Source: Amycolatopsis albispora (lineage in GTDB: Bacteria > Actinomycetota > Actinomycetes > Mycobacteriales > Pseudonocardiaceae). From it: a stretch of DNA of 64,000 nucleotides. This document shows, in pieces, positions 16,359-25,636 of this stretch. Each line of letters begins with the position of its first letter. Position 1 is the stretch's first letter. Made by a program: the position numbers and the translations under genes. The stretch covers positions 5,828,001-5,892,000 of the forward strand of contig NZ_CP015163.1 of assembly GCF_003312875.1 (NCBI RefSeq), given 5' to 3'. The notes below the pieces were generated by a model, which saw only the letters and a program-made list of their open reading frames with translations, did no database searches and was not told the DNA's origin.

Positions 16359-16832
16359 TTAGCAGGTGCCCATGTTGGTGGATTCCAGGGCGAAATCGGT
16401 GACGCGGCCCTGGTGGAAGGCGAAGCGGTAGTGGCGGTCCGGGTGGGCCGGGACCGGGGTGCGGAACACGCCGGGGACCGGGGTGACCGGTTCCAGGTTC
16501 GGGTAGGCCCGGCGCACCTGGAACTCCCGCGAGCCCAGCGTGATGCCTTCCGGTGTGTGCGACTTCGCGGTGCCCCCGATCATCACCAGGCCGAGCGCCG
16601 GATCGGCGAACACCCCGCTGCCGACGTTCGTCTGCCCCTCGTCCGGGTGCAGGTGGTACAGGTGGCACGCGCTCCCGGCGTCCTTGTCGACCAGCAGCCC
16701 CGTCGATTCGGCGACCGCCTCCGGCTGGCCCAGGTGCAGCGCCTTGTACCCGTCCGGCCCGAGCACCCCACCCCCGTCCACCGGTGCCACCAGCAACGCC
16801 GACGCCAGCACGCCCGCGGTGATCACGCTCAT
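16359..16832 (-). CDS. Exported protein of unknown function
   Basis: A 157-residue protein with a short hydrophobic N-terminus (MSVITAGVLASALLVAPVDG), probably a Sec signal. The rest is small and globular, with GPDGYKALHLGQPEAVAESTGLL (an actinobacterial secreted-protein pattern) and two cysteines, one in ACHLYHL and one the last residue (MGTC), which may form a disulfide. ATG 16832 is preceded by GGAGGGAG. The gene is isolated. Function unknown. Confidence 0.7.
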   Translation of the reverse strand: MSVITAGVLASALLVAPVDGGGVLGPDGYKALHLGQPEAVAESTGLLVDKDAGSACHLYHLHPDEGQTNVGSGVFADPALGLVMIGGTAKSHTPEGITLGSREFQVRRAYPNLEPVTPVPGVFRTPVPAHPDRHYRFAFHQGRVTDFALESTNMGTC

Positions 16833-16913
16833 CCCCGTCTCCCTCCGTCGTGAACAGGAAGACGTCTCCCCCGGCGCTCAGGTTGCTTCTTGACCGATGT
16901 GGGTGATAGTCCG

Positions 16914-17681
16914 TTATCGATTGGCGACGACGTCCACCCAGCACTGGCTGAACTGGCCGTCCCCGCCCCGCGACCACACCCAGGCGCTGCGGGCCGCGCT
17001 GGCCAGCTGCGGGTGGTCCGCCCCGGCCGACTCCAGCCCGGCGATCAGCCCGTTCTCCACCTCGCGCGACAGCTCCCGGTAGGTCAGGTCCGCCCGGTGC
17101 CGAACGTGTTCGCGCACGTTCCCGAACCCGGCACTGGCCACCGCCGCCGCGATGCCGCGCCCGGCGAACGGGTCACCGCCGTCGCGGCGCCGCAGCAGGT
17201 AGTACCCGCGCAGCGCGGCGACCACGTTCGCCGTCTTCGGCCGCAGCTTCGCCCGGCTCCAGTCCGGAGTGGACAGAGCGAGCACGCCGCCGGGCCGCAG
17301 CACCCGCCACAGTTCGGCGAGCACCGCGTCCGGCCGCGAGACCGTCTCGAACAGGCCGTGCGCGAAAGCCAGGTCGATCCCGCCCTCCGGCAACGGCAGC
17401 GCGTATTCGGAACCGGCTACGAAGTCCACAATGGACGAACCGACCGCGTAGCCCGCGCTCTCGCCGACCGGGCCTGGCACGTGGTCCACCCCGACCACCC
17501 GCAGCTCGTCGGCCGCCGAAGCCAGCCCGTGCGTGGTCACCCCGGTTCCGCAGCCGAGGTCGAGCACGCGCATGCCCGGCCGGATCCAGCGCAGGGCGAA
17601 GGCCGTCCGCTCGGCGCCGACGCGCGCGGACACCTCCGAGAGCTCGAACGGGGGACGTCCCGGCGCGAATGCCTCCTGCAC
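16914..17681 (-). CDS. Class I SAM-dependent methyltransferase
   Basis: A 255-residue methyltransferase. Motif I is RVLDLGCGTGVTTHGL, followed by an acidic strand end VVGVDHV and the motif VLRPGGVLALSTPDW. This matches the Methyltransf_11/UbiE-like group acting on small molecules; no substrate is predictable. Start GTG 17681 gives MQEAFAPGRPPF; GTG 17690 is an alternative. It is divergent from the S9 peptidase across 98 bp. It carries two copies of the GTCC-N5-GGAC palindrome (17262, 17424). Confidence 0.83.
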   Translation of the reverse strand: MQEAFAPGRPPFELSEVSARVGAERTAFALRWIRPGMRVLDLGCGTGVTTHGLASAADELRVVGVDHVPGPVGESAGYAVGSSIVDFVAGSEYALPLPEGGIDLAFAHGLFETVSRPDAVLAELWRVLRPGGVLALSTPDWSRAKLRPKTANVVAALRGYYLLRRRDGGDPFAGRGIAAAVASAGFGNVREHVRHRADLTYRELSREVENGLIAGLESAGADHPQLASAARSAWVWSRGGDGQFSQCWVDVVANR

Positions 17682-17767
17682 TCCGCACACAGTACGGCCA
17701 CGACCACCTCCGTTGGCGAAAAAGATTCCCGAACACCGCCCGCGGCCACCCCGATGGCGCAAGCTGG

Positions 17768-17773
17768 CAGGAT
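17768..17773 (+). promoter_or_regulatory. -10 hexamer CAGGAT of the S9 peptidase gene
   Basis: CAGGAT ends 6 nt before GTG 17780, consistent with a leaderless start and excluding the longer upstream frame. Confidence 0.45.
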
Positions 17774-17779
17774 CGAGCC

Positions 17780-19609
17780 GTGAGCACCCAGTACCCACCC
17801 GCCCAGGTCCCCGAACGGCTCTTCGACGACGAGGCGGCCGAAGCGCGGTGGCGCGCCCGCTTCGGCGCGCCGCGGATGTCGGTGCCCGAATGGGCCATCG
17901 ACGCGCCCGACGCCAACATCTACGTCTCCAACTCCAGCGGCGTCTGGGAGGTCTACGCCTGGGACCGCGCCACCGGCACGCACCGCCGGGTCACCGACCG
18001 GCCCAACGGCACGCTGCACGCGGTGCCCTCGCCCGACGGCCGGTGGATCTGGTGGTTCAACGACACCGACGGCGACGAGTTCGGCTCGTGGGTGCGCCAG
18101 CCGTTCGAAGCCGAGGCGGGCGCGGCCACGCCCGCGATCCCGGACGTGCACGACGGTTATCCCGCCGGGCTGGACATCGGGCACCGCATGGTGGTGGTCG
18201 GCGTGTCCACCGACGAAGGCAGCGAGCTGTTCGCGCACACCGGTGGCGAGACGAAGACCTTCTACCGCCACCCCGACGACGCCGGGGTCGCCGGGCTCTC
18301 CCGTGACGAAACCCTCGTCGCCATCTCACATTCCGAGCACGGTGACTCGCGCCACCCGGCCGTGCGCGTGCTGCGCACCGAGGACTTCGCCGCGGTCGCC
18401 GACAAGTGGGACGGCGAAGGCAAGGGCCTGACCCCGCTGGAGTTCTCCCCGGTTTCCGGTGACCAGCGGCTCCTGCTGCTGCACGAACGCCGGGGCCGCG
18501 AGGAGCTGCTCGTCTGGGACGTCGCCGCGGACACCGAGACCGAACTCGATCTCGATCTGCCCGGTGAGGTCAGCGCGGGCTGGTACCCGCGGGCCGACGC
18601 GCTGCTCGTGGTGCACTTCCACCAGGGCCGCAGCTCGCTGTACCGGTACGACCTGTCCACCGGCGAACTGTCCTCATTGGACACACCGCCGGGGCGCATC
18701 GGCGGCGCGGGCGTGCGCCCGGACGGCACGGTCGAGTACTCGTGGTCGAACGCCGCGAAACCGCCGGTGATCCGCGCGCGGACCGCCGACGGTGACGAGC
18801 GCGTCCTGCTCGCGCCGCCGGGTGAGCGCGCGCCGGAGTCGGTGCCGCTGGTGGACGCCTTCGTCGAGGGCGTCGGCGGCCGCATCCACGCGCTCGTCTC
18901 GCGGCCGGCCGGTACCGGCCCGGTCCCCACGGTTTTCGCGCTGCACGGCGGTCCCCACGCGGCCGACGAGGACCGGTTCTCCGCCTACCGCGCGGCCTGG
19001 CTCGACGCCGGGTTCGCGGTGGTCGAGGTGAACTACCGCGGGTCCACCGGCTACGGCTCGGCCTGGCGGGACGCGATCGAGGGCAGGCCGGGGCTGACCG
19101 AGCTGGAAGACGTGGCCGCGGTGCACGACTGGGCGGTCGAAAGTGGACTGGCGGACCCGGCGAAGTGCGTGGTCAGCGGCGCTTCCTGGGGCGGCTACCT
19201 GACCCTGCTGGCGCTGGGCACCCAGCCTTCGCGCTGGGCGGCGGGAGTCGCGGGCGTGCCGGTGGCGGACTACGTCGCCGCTTACGAGGACGAGATGGAG
19301 CAGCTGCGCTCGTTCGACCGGGCGCTGTTCGGCGGTTCACCGGAGGACGTGCCCGCGGTGTACCGCGAGTGCTCCCCCATCACCTACGTGGACGCGGTGG
19401 CCGCGCCGGTGCTGGTGCTGGCCGGGGACAACGACCCGCGCTGCCCGATCCGGCAGATCGAGAACTACCTGGACAAGCTGGCCGCGCGCGCGGCGCCGTA
19501 CGAGTTCTACCGCTACGACGCCGGGCACGGCTCGCTGGTCATCGCGGAGACGGTGAAGCAGACCGCCATCGAGGTGCACTTCGCCCTGCGCGCCCTCGGC
19601 CTCCGCTGA
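17780..19609 (+). CDS. S9-family prolyl oligopeptidase-type serine peptidase
   Basis: A 609-residue cytoplasmic peptidase (no signal peptide). The N-terminal half (to about 370) is a beta-propeller-like region with repeated W/G-rich strands; the C-terminal half is an alpha/beta hydrolase. The catalytic triad is S469 (GASWGGY), D552 (DNDPRCP; D550 is an alternative) and H583 (DAGHGS). This is the acylaminoacyl-peptidase/DPP-like group, which cuts short peptides. The gene is followed directly by the first 53-bp palindrome, which separates it from convergent dps. Confidence 0.9.
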   Translation: MSTQYPPAQVPERLFDDEAAEARWRARFGAPRMSVPEWAIDAPDANIYVSNSSGVWEVYAWDRATGTHRRVTDRPNGTLHAVPSPDGRWIWWFNDTDGDEFGSWVRQPFEAEAGAATPAIPDVHDGYPAGLDIGHRMVVVGVSTDEGSELFAHTGGETKTFYRHPDDAGVAGLSRDETLVAISHSEHGDSRHPAVRVLRTEDFAAVADKWDGEGKGLTPLEFSPVSGDQRLLLLHERRGREELLVWDVAADTETELDLDLPGEVSAGWYPRADALLVVHFHQGRSSLYRYDLSTGELSSLDTPPGRIGGAGVRPDGTVEYSWSNAAKPPVIRARTADGDERVLLAPPGERAPESVPLVDAFVEGVGGRIHALVSRPAGTGPVPTVFALHGGPHAADEDRFSAYRAAWLDAGFAVVEVNYRGSTGYGSAWRDAIEGRPGLTELEDVAAVHDWAVESGLADPAKCVVSGASWGGYLTLLALGTQPSRWAAGVAGVPVADYVAAYEDEMEQLRSFDRALFGGSPEDVPAVYRECSPITYVDAVAAPVLVLAGDNDPRCPIRQIENYLDKLAARAAPYEFYRYDAGHGSLVIAETVKQTAIEVHFALRALGLR

Positions 19610-19610
19610 T

Positions 19611-19663
19611 GTCACGAATGTGGCTTTCGAGACGTTTGGCGTCTCGAAAGCCACATTCGTGAC
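19611..19663. repeat. 53-bp palindromic element, copy A
   Basis: Two perfect 24-bp arms beginning GTCACGAATGTGGCTTTCG, joined by the 5-nt loop TTTGG. It fills the gap between the convergent S9 peptidase and dps genes, so it probably works as a two-way terminator. Identical to copy B (28027); related copies at 37181, 50728 and 50811. Confidence 0.9.
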
Positions 19664-19676
19664 GTTCCCGCGTTCG

Positions 19677-20153
19677 TCAGGCGGCCTGGGCCTGCCACAT
19701 CCAGTGGGCCTCTTCGAGCTTGTTGGTGATCTCGATCAGCAGGTCCTGGGTGACCAGGTCGCTCTTGTCGGTCTCGTCGATGCGCTTGCGCAGCCGCTGG
19801 ATCAGCTCGGCGAGGATGTCGACGATGGCGGCGACGGTCTTCTCGTCGGACTGCCAGTTGTCCGGGAAGTCCGGCAGGCCCGAGCTGGCGACCACCGTCT
19901 TCGCCTTGCCGTTCGGGGAGACCCCGATGGCGTTGGCCCGCTCGGCCACGGAGTCGGTGTAGGTCCGCGCGGTGTCCACCAGCTCGTCGAGCTGGAGGTG
20001 CACGCTGCGGAAGTTCTTCCCGACCACGTTCCAGTGCGCCTGCTTGGCGATCAGGGACAGGTCGATGAGGTCGACCAGGGTCGCCTGCAGGGCGTTGCCG
20101 GTGACTTCCTTGTCGCTCTCGCTGAGCGGACTCTTGATCGGCGCGTTGGCCAT
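19677..20153 (-). CDS. dps: Dps-family ferritin-like DNA-protection protein
   Basis: A 158-residue mini-ferritin that stores iron, removes peroxide and can coat DNA. The inter-subunit ferroxidase residues H40, H52, D56, D67 and E71 have the exact 12-4-11-4 spacing of E. coli Dps (H51, H63, D67, D78, E82), in AKQAHWNVVGKNF and VHLQLDELVD. ATG 20153 has GAGAGGG upstream. It lies 14 bp downstream of ohr on the same strand, so the two form an oxidative-stress operon. Confidence 0.93.
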   Translation of the reverse strand: MANAPIKSPLSESDKEVTGNALQATLVDLIDLSLIAKQAHWNVVGKNFRSVHLQLDELVDTARTYTDSVAERANAIGVSPNGKAKTVVASSGLPDFPDNWQSDEKTVAAIVDILAELIQRLRKRIDETDKSDLVTQDLLIEITNKLEEAHWMWQAQAA

Positions 20154-20167
20154 GGTGTGCTGCCCTC

Positions 20168-20599
20168 TCAATCCGTGGTGGTGGCGGTGACCTTGACCTC
20201 GATGTTGCCGCGGGTGGCGCTGGAGTACGGGCAGAGCTGGTGCGCCTCGGCGACCAGTTCGTCCGCCTTGCCCTGCTCCATCCCGCTGAGCCTGGCCTCG
20301 AGTTCGACGGTCAGTTCGAACTTCCCCAGGTCGTTCTTGCCGATCCCGACCCTGGCGGTGACCTGGGAGTCGCCGGGGTCGGTCTTCAGCTGCCGGGCGG
20401 CCGCCTTCAGCGCGCTGTGGAAGCAGGCCGCGTAACCGGCGGCGAACAGCTGCTCCGGGTTGGTGTGCTCCCCACCCGGACCGCCGAGTTCCTTCGGCGT
20501 GGTCAGGGTTTCGTCGATGATTCCGTCGGACGAGGTGACTTCGCCGTCGCGACCTTCACCTCGGGCGACCGCTTCGGCGGTGTAGAGCGCCTGGACCAT
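20168..20599 (-). CDS. ohr: Organic hydroperoxide resistance protein (Ohr/OsmC family)
   Basis: A 143-residue thiol peroxidase that reduces organic hydroperoxides. The two catalytic cysteines are C59 (YAACFHSA) and C123 (QLCPYSSA), with the conserved Glu in NPEQLFAAG (E49). ATG 20599 is preceded by GGAGGAAGG; a longer in-frame start is rejected. First gene of the ohr-dps pair. No ohrR (MarR) gene is adjacent. Confidence 0.92.
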   Translation of the reverse strand: MVQALYTAEAVARGEGRDGEVTSSDGIIDETLTTPKELGGPGGEHTNPEQLFAAGYAACFHSALKAAARQLKTDPGDSQVTARVGIGKNDLGKFELTVELEARLSGMEQGKADELVAEAHQLCPYSSATRGNIEVKVTATTTD

Positions 20600-20714
20600 C
20601 GTCGCCTTCCTCCGTTGTCGGGTGTCCACCTGGTATAACGCCAGGCGGCCGGGGATGCATGCCGTGTCATGACAGGCGTCACCCAGCCTGGTTACCCACC
20701 GGGCGGAAGATCAA

Positions 20715-21284
20715 TCAGCGACCGGCGCGGTACCGCGCGAACTCGACCACCTGCGCGCCGATGGTGCGGAGGGTGAACTCGGCCTTCTCCGACGAGCAGC
20801 CACCGGCCTCGTCGAACTTGACCTCGGCGGAGTTGATCGCGCCGCCGAGCGGCGTCGGCCACCCGCGCAGCGAGTGCGTGATGGTGCGGAGCTGGGCGAG
20901 CGTGGCGACCGAGGCCTGCCAGCCGAAGGCGATCGAGGCGAGGCCGACAGCGCGGCCGTCGAGGTACGGGCGTTCGTCGCCACGCAGGTCCTCGATGTAG
21001 TCCAGGGCGTTCTTGACCAGGCCGGACAGGGCGCCGTGGTAGCCGGGTGAGGCGATGATCACGCCGTCGGCGGTGCGCAGGGTTTCCACCAGGTAGGCGG
21101 CTTCCGGGCCGCGGTCGACGTCGGTGGCGTCGTAGAACGGCAGCACCAGCTCGGAGCCGGTGATAGCGACGGTTTCGGCGCCCGCGGTCTCGGCGCCGGC
21201 CAGTGCCAGCCGGAGGGCGCGCTCGGTCTGGGAACCGTCTCGCAGCGAGCCGCCGAGGCCCACCACCTTGATGGCCATCCCCAT
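20715..21284 (-). CDS. NADPH-dependent FMN reductase
   Basis: A 189-residue flavodoxin-like reductase. GLGGSLRDGSQTERAL holds the FMN phosphate loop, and SPGYHGALSGLVKNALDYIEDL is the family signature around the isoalloxazine ring. It reduces FMN or quinones with NAD(P)H and may supply reduced flavin or protect against quinone stress. ATG 21284 (MGMAIKV) is preceded by GGGAAGG; ATG 21278 is possible. Divergent from the esterase across 179 bp that contain two palindromes. Confidence 0.88.
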   Translation of the reverse strand: MGMAIKVVGLGGSLRDGSQTERALRLALAGAETAGAETVAITGSELVLPFYDATDVDRGPEAAYLVETLRTADGVIIASPGYHGALSGLVKNALDYIEDLRGDERPYLDGRAVGLASIAFGWQASVATLAQLRTITHSLRGWPTPLGGAINSAEVKFDEAGGCSSEKAEFTLRTIGAQVVEFARYRAGR

Positions 21285-21341
21285 CACCGCGCCTTCCCGT
21301 CCCCAGTCAGCCTGACACCCTTCACTCAATCGAGGCTAGTC

Positions 21342-21359
21342 CCTCCACTTAACTGGAGG
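21342..21359 (-). promoter_or_regulatory. Operator-like inverted repeat upstream of the FMN reductase
   Basis: CCTCCA-CTTAAC-TGGAGG has perfect 6-bp arms and an AT-rich centre, 58 bp upstream of the reductase start. Likely a repressor site for the reductase or for both divergent genes. Confidence 0.45.
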
Positions 21360-21410
21360 ACCAGGCATTCCACCCGAGTTCCACGTCACAACCGGCCCTG
21401 GCGAGCGTTG

Positions 21411-21424
21411 CTACTGACAAGTAG
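21411..21424 (+). promoter_or_regulatory. TACT-N4-AGTA operator upstream of the esterase
   Basis: CTACT-GACA-AGTAG lies 40 bp before the esterase ATG. It has the same half-sites and spacing as the element in front of the lipase (8840), suggesting that one regulator controls both lipolytic genes. Confidence 0.55.
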
Positions 21425-21463
21425 TCTCATACCGCCAGTATCTCGGCCGGGAGGAAGCTCACC

Positions 21464-22519
21464 ATGACCGTGCCCGTGCAGATCCGCGTGCAAGCCGCCG
21501 CGGCCCAGGTCCTCTACGCCCTGCCGACGCCGGTCAAACGGCTGATCGCCGGGCGCCCGATCCGGATGGACGGGCAGGAACTCGCGCTCGACGCGCAGTT
21601 GCTGCTCCGGTTGCAGCAGCTCACCGGCGCCGAACTGGCCGGAACCTCGGTGGAACGCTCGCGCGCGGACCTCGACGTGGCCCGCCACCTGGTCAGCGGC
21701 AAGCCCGTCCAACCCGTGCACACGCGCGAGCTGCTCATCCCCGCGGAAGCCGGTGAGGTCCCGGCGACGCTGTACACGCCGGAAGGGCTGCCGGAACCGT
21801 CCGGGCTGCTGGTGTTCTTCCACGGCGGCGGCTGGGTGGTCGGCACCAGGAACAGCCACGACAACACCGCGCGCTTCCTGGCCAAGCACGCCGGCGTGCG
21901 GGTGCTGTCGGTGGAGTACCGGCTGGCGCCCGAGAACCCGTTCCCAGCGGCCGTGGACGACGCGCTGACGGCCTTCGACTACGCCTACGCCAAGGCGGGC
22001 GAGCTGGGCGCGGACCCGGCGCGGATCGCGGTCGGCGGGGACAGCGCGGGCGGCAACCTGGCCGCGGTCACCGCGCTGGTGACCACCCGGCGCGGCGGCC
22101 CGGCCCCGGCCTTCCAGCTGCTGTTCTACCCGGGGGTGGACGCGAGCACGCGCCGCCGGTCGCGGGAGATCTTCGGTGACGGGTTCTTTCTCACCGACGC
22201 GCAGATGACCTGGTTCATCGACCACTACGCGCCCGAGGGCGTCGACCGGACCGACGTGCGGCTCTCCCCGCTGCTGGCCGACGACCTCAGCGGGCTGCCG
22301 CCCGCCTACCTGGCCACCGCCGGGTTCGACCCGCTGCGGGACGAGGGCGAGGAATACGCGAAGAAACTGGAGGCGGCGGGGGTGCCGGTGGCGCTCAGCC
22401 GCCAGGAGGACCTGATCCACGGATATGTGAACTTCCTCGGCGTCGGCCGCCGTTTCCGCGAGGCGACCGCCGAAGCCGCCGGTGCGCTCCGGCTCGGCCT
22501 GAGCAAGAAGAAGAATTGA
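21464..22519 (+). CDS. Alpha/beta hydrolase, hormone-sensitive lipase family
   Basis: A 351-residue esterase. The oxyanion motif HGGGW (120-124) and the nucleophile GDSAG (192-196, S194) define the HSL/alpha-beta hydrolase-3 family; the acid is in GFDPLRDEG and the histidine in DLIHGYVNF. No signal peptide, so it acts inside the cell on short-chain esters or a metabolite. ATG 21464 has GGGAGGAAG. A perfect hairpin follows the stop. Confidence 0.9.
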   Translation: MTVPVQIRVQAAAAQVLYALPTPVKRLIAGRPIRMDGQELALDAQLLLRLQQLTGAELAGTSVERSRADLDVARHLVSGKPVQPVHTRELLIPAEAGEVPATLYTPEGLPEPSGLLVFFHGGGWVVGTRNSHDNTARFLAKHAGVRVLSVEYRLAPENPFPAAVDDALTAFDYAYAKAGELGADPARIAVGGDSAGGNLAAVTALVTTRRGGPAPAFQLLFYPGVDASTRRRSREIFGDGFFLTDAQMTWFIDHYAPEGVDRTDVRLSPLLADDLSGLPPAYLATAGFDPLRDEGEEYAKKLEAAGVPVALSRQEDLIHGYVNFLGVGRRFREATAEAAGALRLGLSKKKN

Positions 22520-22523
22520 ACAA

Positions 22524-22565
22524 CCGTAATCCCGGCACGGGATTTCTCCCGTGCCGGGATTACGG
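22524..22565. terminator. Two-way hairpin terminator
   Basis: CCGTAATCCCGGCACGGG (22524-22541) pairs perfectly with 22548-22565 over 18 bp, with loop ATTTCT. It lies between the convergent esterase and exported-protein genes. Not related in sequence to the 53-bp family. Confidence 0.85.
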
Positions 22566-22604
22566 ATCCCCCCGATTCATCGGGTCGGGCTGGCGCTTTT
22601 CCGA

Positions 22605-23144
22605 TCAGGGTGCGGGCAGTGCGGGCACCGCCGGTACCGCCGGCACCGGCAGCGGCACCGCCGGGACGGTGGCCCCGCCGAGCAGGCTGCCCAGCAGCGT
22701 GGTCAGCGTGGTCAGCAGCGACTGGAGCAAGCCGGAGACCATGGTCAGCGGGTCGGGCAGCGGGGGCAGCCCTGGCACCGGCGGCACCTGGCGCGGTTCG
22801 GAGTTCGGGGTCTTCAGCACCCGGGACACCTCGGTGTTGTAGTCACGGGCCACACCTGCGGTTTCCTGGGCTTCGGACTGGATCGCGTAGCGGTCGCCCG
22901 CCGCCAGATCGGTCAGCAGCGGGTCGAGCTGACCGACCGCACCCTGCGTGCCGGAGACGTCCCCGGCATAGGCGACCTTGGCGAGCTGGTCGCGCAGCTC
23001 GAGCACCCTGGCACCGGCCGCCTGGGTGCTGGAGGCACCCTTGCCGTTGTCCACGACGCTCGCCGCGGCGACTCCGGACGAGGCCACCGCCAGCAGGCTG
23101 CCGACCGCGATCGCGGCAATCGAGCGGGCAATAATGCCTTTCAT
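22605..23144 (-). CDS. Secreted protein with a Val/Pro/Ala-rich C-terminus
   Basis: A 179-residue protein. The Sec signal MKGIIARSIAAIAVGSLLAVASSGVAAA ends near residue 28. A helical middle (about 35-105) is followed by a proline-rich hinge (VPPVPGLPPLP), an amphipathic helix (SGLLQSLLTTLTTLLGSLLGG) and a repetitive end built from VPAVPLPVPAVPAVPALPAP. It is probably released or cell-wall associated. Function unknown. The gene is isolated. Confidence 0.72.
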   Translation of the reverse strand: MKGIIARSIAAIAVGSLLAVASSGVAAASVVDNGKGASSTQAAGARVLELRDQLAKVAYAGDVSGTQGAVGQLDPLLTDLAAGDRYAIQSEAQETAGVARDYNTEVSRVLKTPNSEPRQVPPVPGLPPLPDPLTMVSGLLQSLLTTLTTLLGSLLGGATVPAVPLPVPAVPAVPALPAP

Positions 23145-23526
23145 TTCCTACCTCCGGCCTCTGAAAGTCTCAGACCTGACCCGACAATGGATACCAACCG
23201 TGTTGGCCGGGGGCCACCCGATCACCGGCAAAGGCGCTTTTCGCGCGCTCACCTGATGAATTCGTTTTCGCGGAAATAGCCCGCAACTGATTACCCCGCG
23301 AAGCTTCAGGCTCGCTAGGTTGATCATCCGGCGCGGCCCGGATCGCCACGCACAGCCACCGGCCCACCCGTTCGAGCGGCACGGCCACCCGATAGACCTA
23401 ATTGGATGATCAATTCCCACCATCACCCCGTGGTGCGGGCGTGTCGGCTAGACCATCGGGGCGGCGGTCACCCACGTTCGTCGCAATCTCCCCAGCCGTC
23501 CCAGGCCAGGGTGAGCGCGGGAGGAA
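23145..23526. other. Gene-free spacer with a long-range inverted repeat
   Basis: About 380 bp without a convincing gene. TTGATCATCC (23320-23329) is exactly complementary to GGATGATCAA (23404-23413), enclosing 74 bp. The AT-rich block around 23250-23330 may hold the promoter for the leftward secreted-protein gene. Confidence 0.4.
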
Positions 23527-23565
23527 GCGGCCCCGTGGAGTCCGAAGTGGACTCCACGGGGCCGC
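23527..23565 (-). terminator. Terminator of furA-katA
   Basis: GCGGCCCCGTGGAGTCC pairs perfectly with 23549-23565 over 17 bp with loop GAAGT, 35 bp after the katA stop. The inner end of the stem and the loop form one GTCC-N5-GGAC palindrome (23540-23552), the only non-coding copy. Confidence 0.8.
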
Positions 23566-23599
23566 GTGTGGTGGGAGCGTCCGCCCCAGAGGGCGGTAG

Positions 23600-25042
23600 T
23601 TACTTCTGGAACGCCGCGGCGACCTTGTCGCCGAGGTTCTTGTCCACGTTGCGCCAGTACTCGAACACGCGCTCCAGCACCGGCTGGGAGACCTCGTTCG
23701 ACGCGTGGCCGATGATGTTGCTCGCCAGCCGCTCGCGCTGCGCGTCGTCCATCACCTCACGCACCAGCGTGCCCGGCTGCCCGAAGTCGTCGTCCTCGGC
23801 GTGCAGCTTGTAGGCCGAGCGGATGACCTCGTCCTCCACGCCGTACGACGACGCCGTCTCCGACGCCAGGCTCGCGTCGGCGTGCGGGCCGCCGAACGAG
23901 TTGGGCGCGTAGACCGGGTCGCCCGGGTTGTTGAACCGCATCTGGCCGTCGCGCGAGTAGCTGTTCACCGGCGACTTCGGCGCGTTGACCGGCAGCTGGG
24001 TGTAGTTCGCGCCGATCCGGTAGCGGTGCGCGTCCGGGTAGGCGAACAGCCTGCCCTGCAGCATCTTGTCCGGCGACGGGCCGATGCCCGGCACCAGGTT
24101 GGCGGGCTCGAAGGCAGCCTGCTCGATCTCGGCGAAGTAGTTCGACGGGTTGCGGTCGAGCACGTAGCGGCCGACCTTGATCAGCGGGTAGTCGCCCTGC
24201 GGCCACACCTTGGTCAGGTCGAACGGGTTGAACCGGTAGTCCGCCGCCTCGGCGTAGGGCATCACCTGGACGTAGAGCGTCCAGCTGGGGTGGTTGCCCT
24301 TCTCGATGTTCTTGAACAGGTCGCGGATGTAGTAGTCCGCGTCCTCACCGGCGATGCGGTCGGCCTCGGCCTGGGTCAGGTAACCGATGCCCTGGTCGGT
24401 CTTGAAGTGGTACTTGACCCAGAACTTCTCGCCGCCGGCGTTCTCCCACAGGAAGGTGTGCGAGCCGTAGCCGTTCATCTCGCGCCAGTTCGATGGGATG
24501 CCGCGATCGCCCATCAGCCAGGTCACCTGGTGCGCCGACTCCGGGCGCAGCGTCCAGAAGTCCCACTGCATGTTGTGGTCGCGCAGGTGGTTGTCGGCGC
24601 GGCGCTTCTGCGAGTGGATGAAGTCGGGGAACTTGATCGGGTCGCGGATGAAGAACACCGGCGTGTTGTTGCCGACCAGGTCGTAGTTGCCCTGGCTGGT
24701 GTAGAACTTCACGGCGAAACCGCGCGGGTCGCGCCAGGTGTCCGGCGAGCCGTTCTCACCGGCCACCGAGGAGAACCGGATGACGCTCTCGGTGCGGGTG
24801 CCCGGCTGGAACAGCGCGGCCTTGGTGAACTGGCTGACGTCCTCGGTGACCTCGAGAAAGCCGAACGCACCGCCGCCCTTGGCGTGGACCACGCGCTCCG
24901 GCACGCGCTCGCGGTTGAACTGCGCGTTCTTCTCGATGAGGTAGTGGTCCTGCAGCAGGATCGGGCCGTTGGCGCCCAGCGTCAGCGAGTCGTTGTCGCT
25001 GGCGACCGGGATGCCCACGTTGTTCGTGGTCGGCTTGGTCAC
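23600..25042 (-). CDS. katA: Monofunctional heme catalase
   Basis: A 480-residue clade-3-sized catalase. Active-site H53 ([12 protein letters not shown]), N126 ([10 protein letters not shown]) and the proximal-tyrosine region [15 protein letters not shown] are present, as is the [16 protein letters not shown] signature. It degrades hydrogen peroxide in the cytoplasm. GTG 25042 overlaps the furA stop by 4 bp (GTGA), with AAGGAGG upstream, so it is translated together with its repressor. Regulated by peroxide through FurA. Confidence 0.95.
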   Translation of the reverse strand: MTKPTTNNVGIPVASDNDSLTLGANGPILLQDHYLIEKNAQFNRERVPERVVHAKGGGAFGFLEVTEDVSQFTKAALFQPGTRTESVIRFSSVAGENGSPDTWRDPRGFAVKFYTSQGNYDLVGNNTPVFFIRDPIKFPDFIHSQKRRADNHLRDHNMQWDFWTLRPESAHQVTWLMGDRGIPSNWREMNGYGSHTFLWENAGGEKFWVKYHFKTDQGIGYLTQAEADRIAGEDADYYIRDLFKNIEKGNHPSWTLYVQVMPYAEAADYRFNPFDLTKVWPQGDYPLIKVGRYVLDRNPSNYFAEIEQAAFEPANLVPGIGPSPDKMLQGRLFAYPDAHRYRIGANYTQLPVNAPKSPVNSYSRDGQMRFNNPGDPVYAPNSFGGPHADASLASETASSYGVEDEVIRSAYKLHAEDDDFGQPGTLVREVMDDAQRERLASNIIGHASNEVSQPVLERVFEYWRNVDKNLGDKVAAAFQK

Positions 25043-25491
25043 GCCGATGCCTCCTTGGAGTGGTGGGATTGACTGGCGCAGTCGGGGCAGAGACCCCAGA
25101 ACACGATCTCCGCCTCGTCGATCAGGAAGCCCGCGGTGGCCGAGGGCTCCAGGCACGGCGAAGCGCCGCGCACGCAGTCGACGTCTTCGGTGCGGCCGCA
25201 GGCGCGGCACACCAGGTGGTGGTGGTTGTCGCCGGTCCTGGTTTCGAACCGGGCCGGGTGGCCGGCGGGTTCGATCCGGCGGACCAGGTCCGCGCCCGCG
25301 CAGGCACCGAGCACGTCGTAGACGGCCTGGGTGGAAACCGAGCCGAGCCGTTCGCGGACCCCGGCGGCGACCTGGTCGGCCGTCGTGTGCGGGTGGTCCG
25401 CGAGCCACTCGAGCACGGCCACCCGCGGCGCGGTGACGCGGAGACCGGCCGCTCGGAGGTGGTGCCGCACGGGGCTTTGCTGCGTTGACAT
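25039..25491 (-). CDS. furA: FurA/CatR-type peroxide-sensing Fur-family repressor
   Basis: A 150-residue Fur-family protein. The N-terminal winged helix includes [24 protein letters not shown]; the metal site follows in [19 protein letters not shown], and a second CPDC near the C-terminus completes the structural zinc site (two C-x2-C pairs). Its place directly before katA identifies it as a catalase repressor (CatR/FurA). ATG 25491 was chosen over GTG 25497. The promoter lies so close that the mRNA is essentially leaderless. Confidence 0.92.
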   Translation of the reverse strand: MSTQQSPVRHHLRAAGLRVTAPRVAVLEWLADHPHTTADQVAAGVRERLGSVSTQAVYDVLGACAGADLVRRIEPAGHPARFETRTGDNHHHLVCRACGRTEDVDCVRGASPCLEPSATAGFLIDEAEIVFWGLCPDCASQSHHSKEASA

Positions 25492-25501
25492 GACCACTAC
25501 A

Positions 25502-25530
25502 GCTTTACGCGGTTATCTGGAATGAGTCAA
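25502..25530 (-). promoter_or_regulatory. furA-katA promoter
   Basis: On the reverse strand, TTGACT (25525-25530) and TAAAGC (25502-25507) are separated by 17 bp, and the furA ATG lies 10 nt past the -10. The AT-rich spacer (CATTCCAGATAACC) is a plausible FurA-binding site. Confidence 0.6.
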
Positions 25531-25636
25531 GAAAACCTCCCCGGTTGGGGTGGGTGAAGATCCGCAGGCGGGGCATGAAGATCCCCACGCGGAAAGAAGT
25601 TGCACGGGTGTACCAGGAATTGGTGTCATCGGTCAC

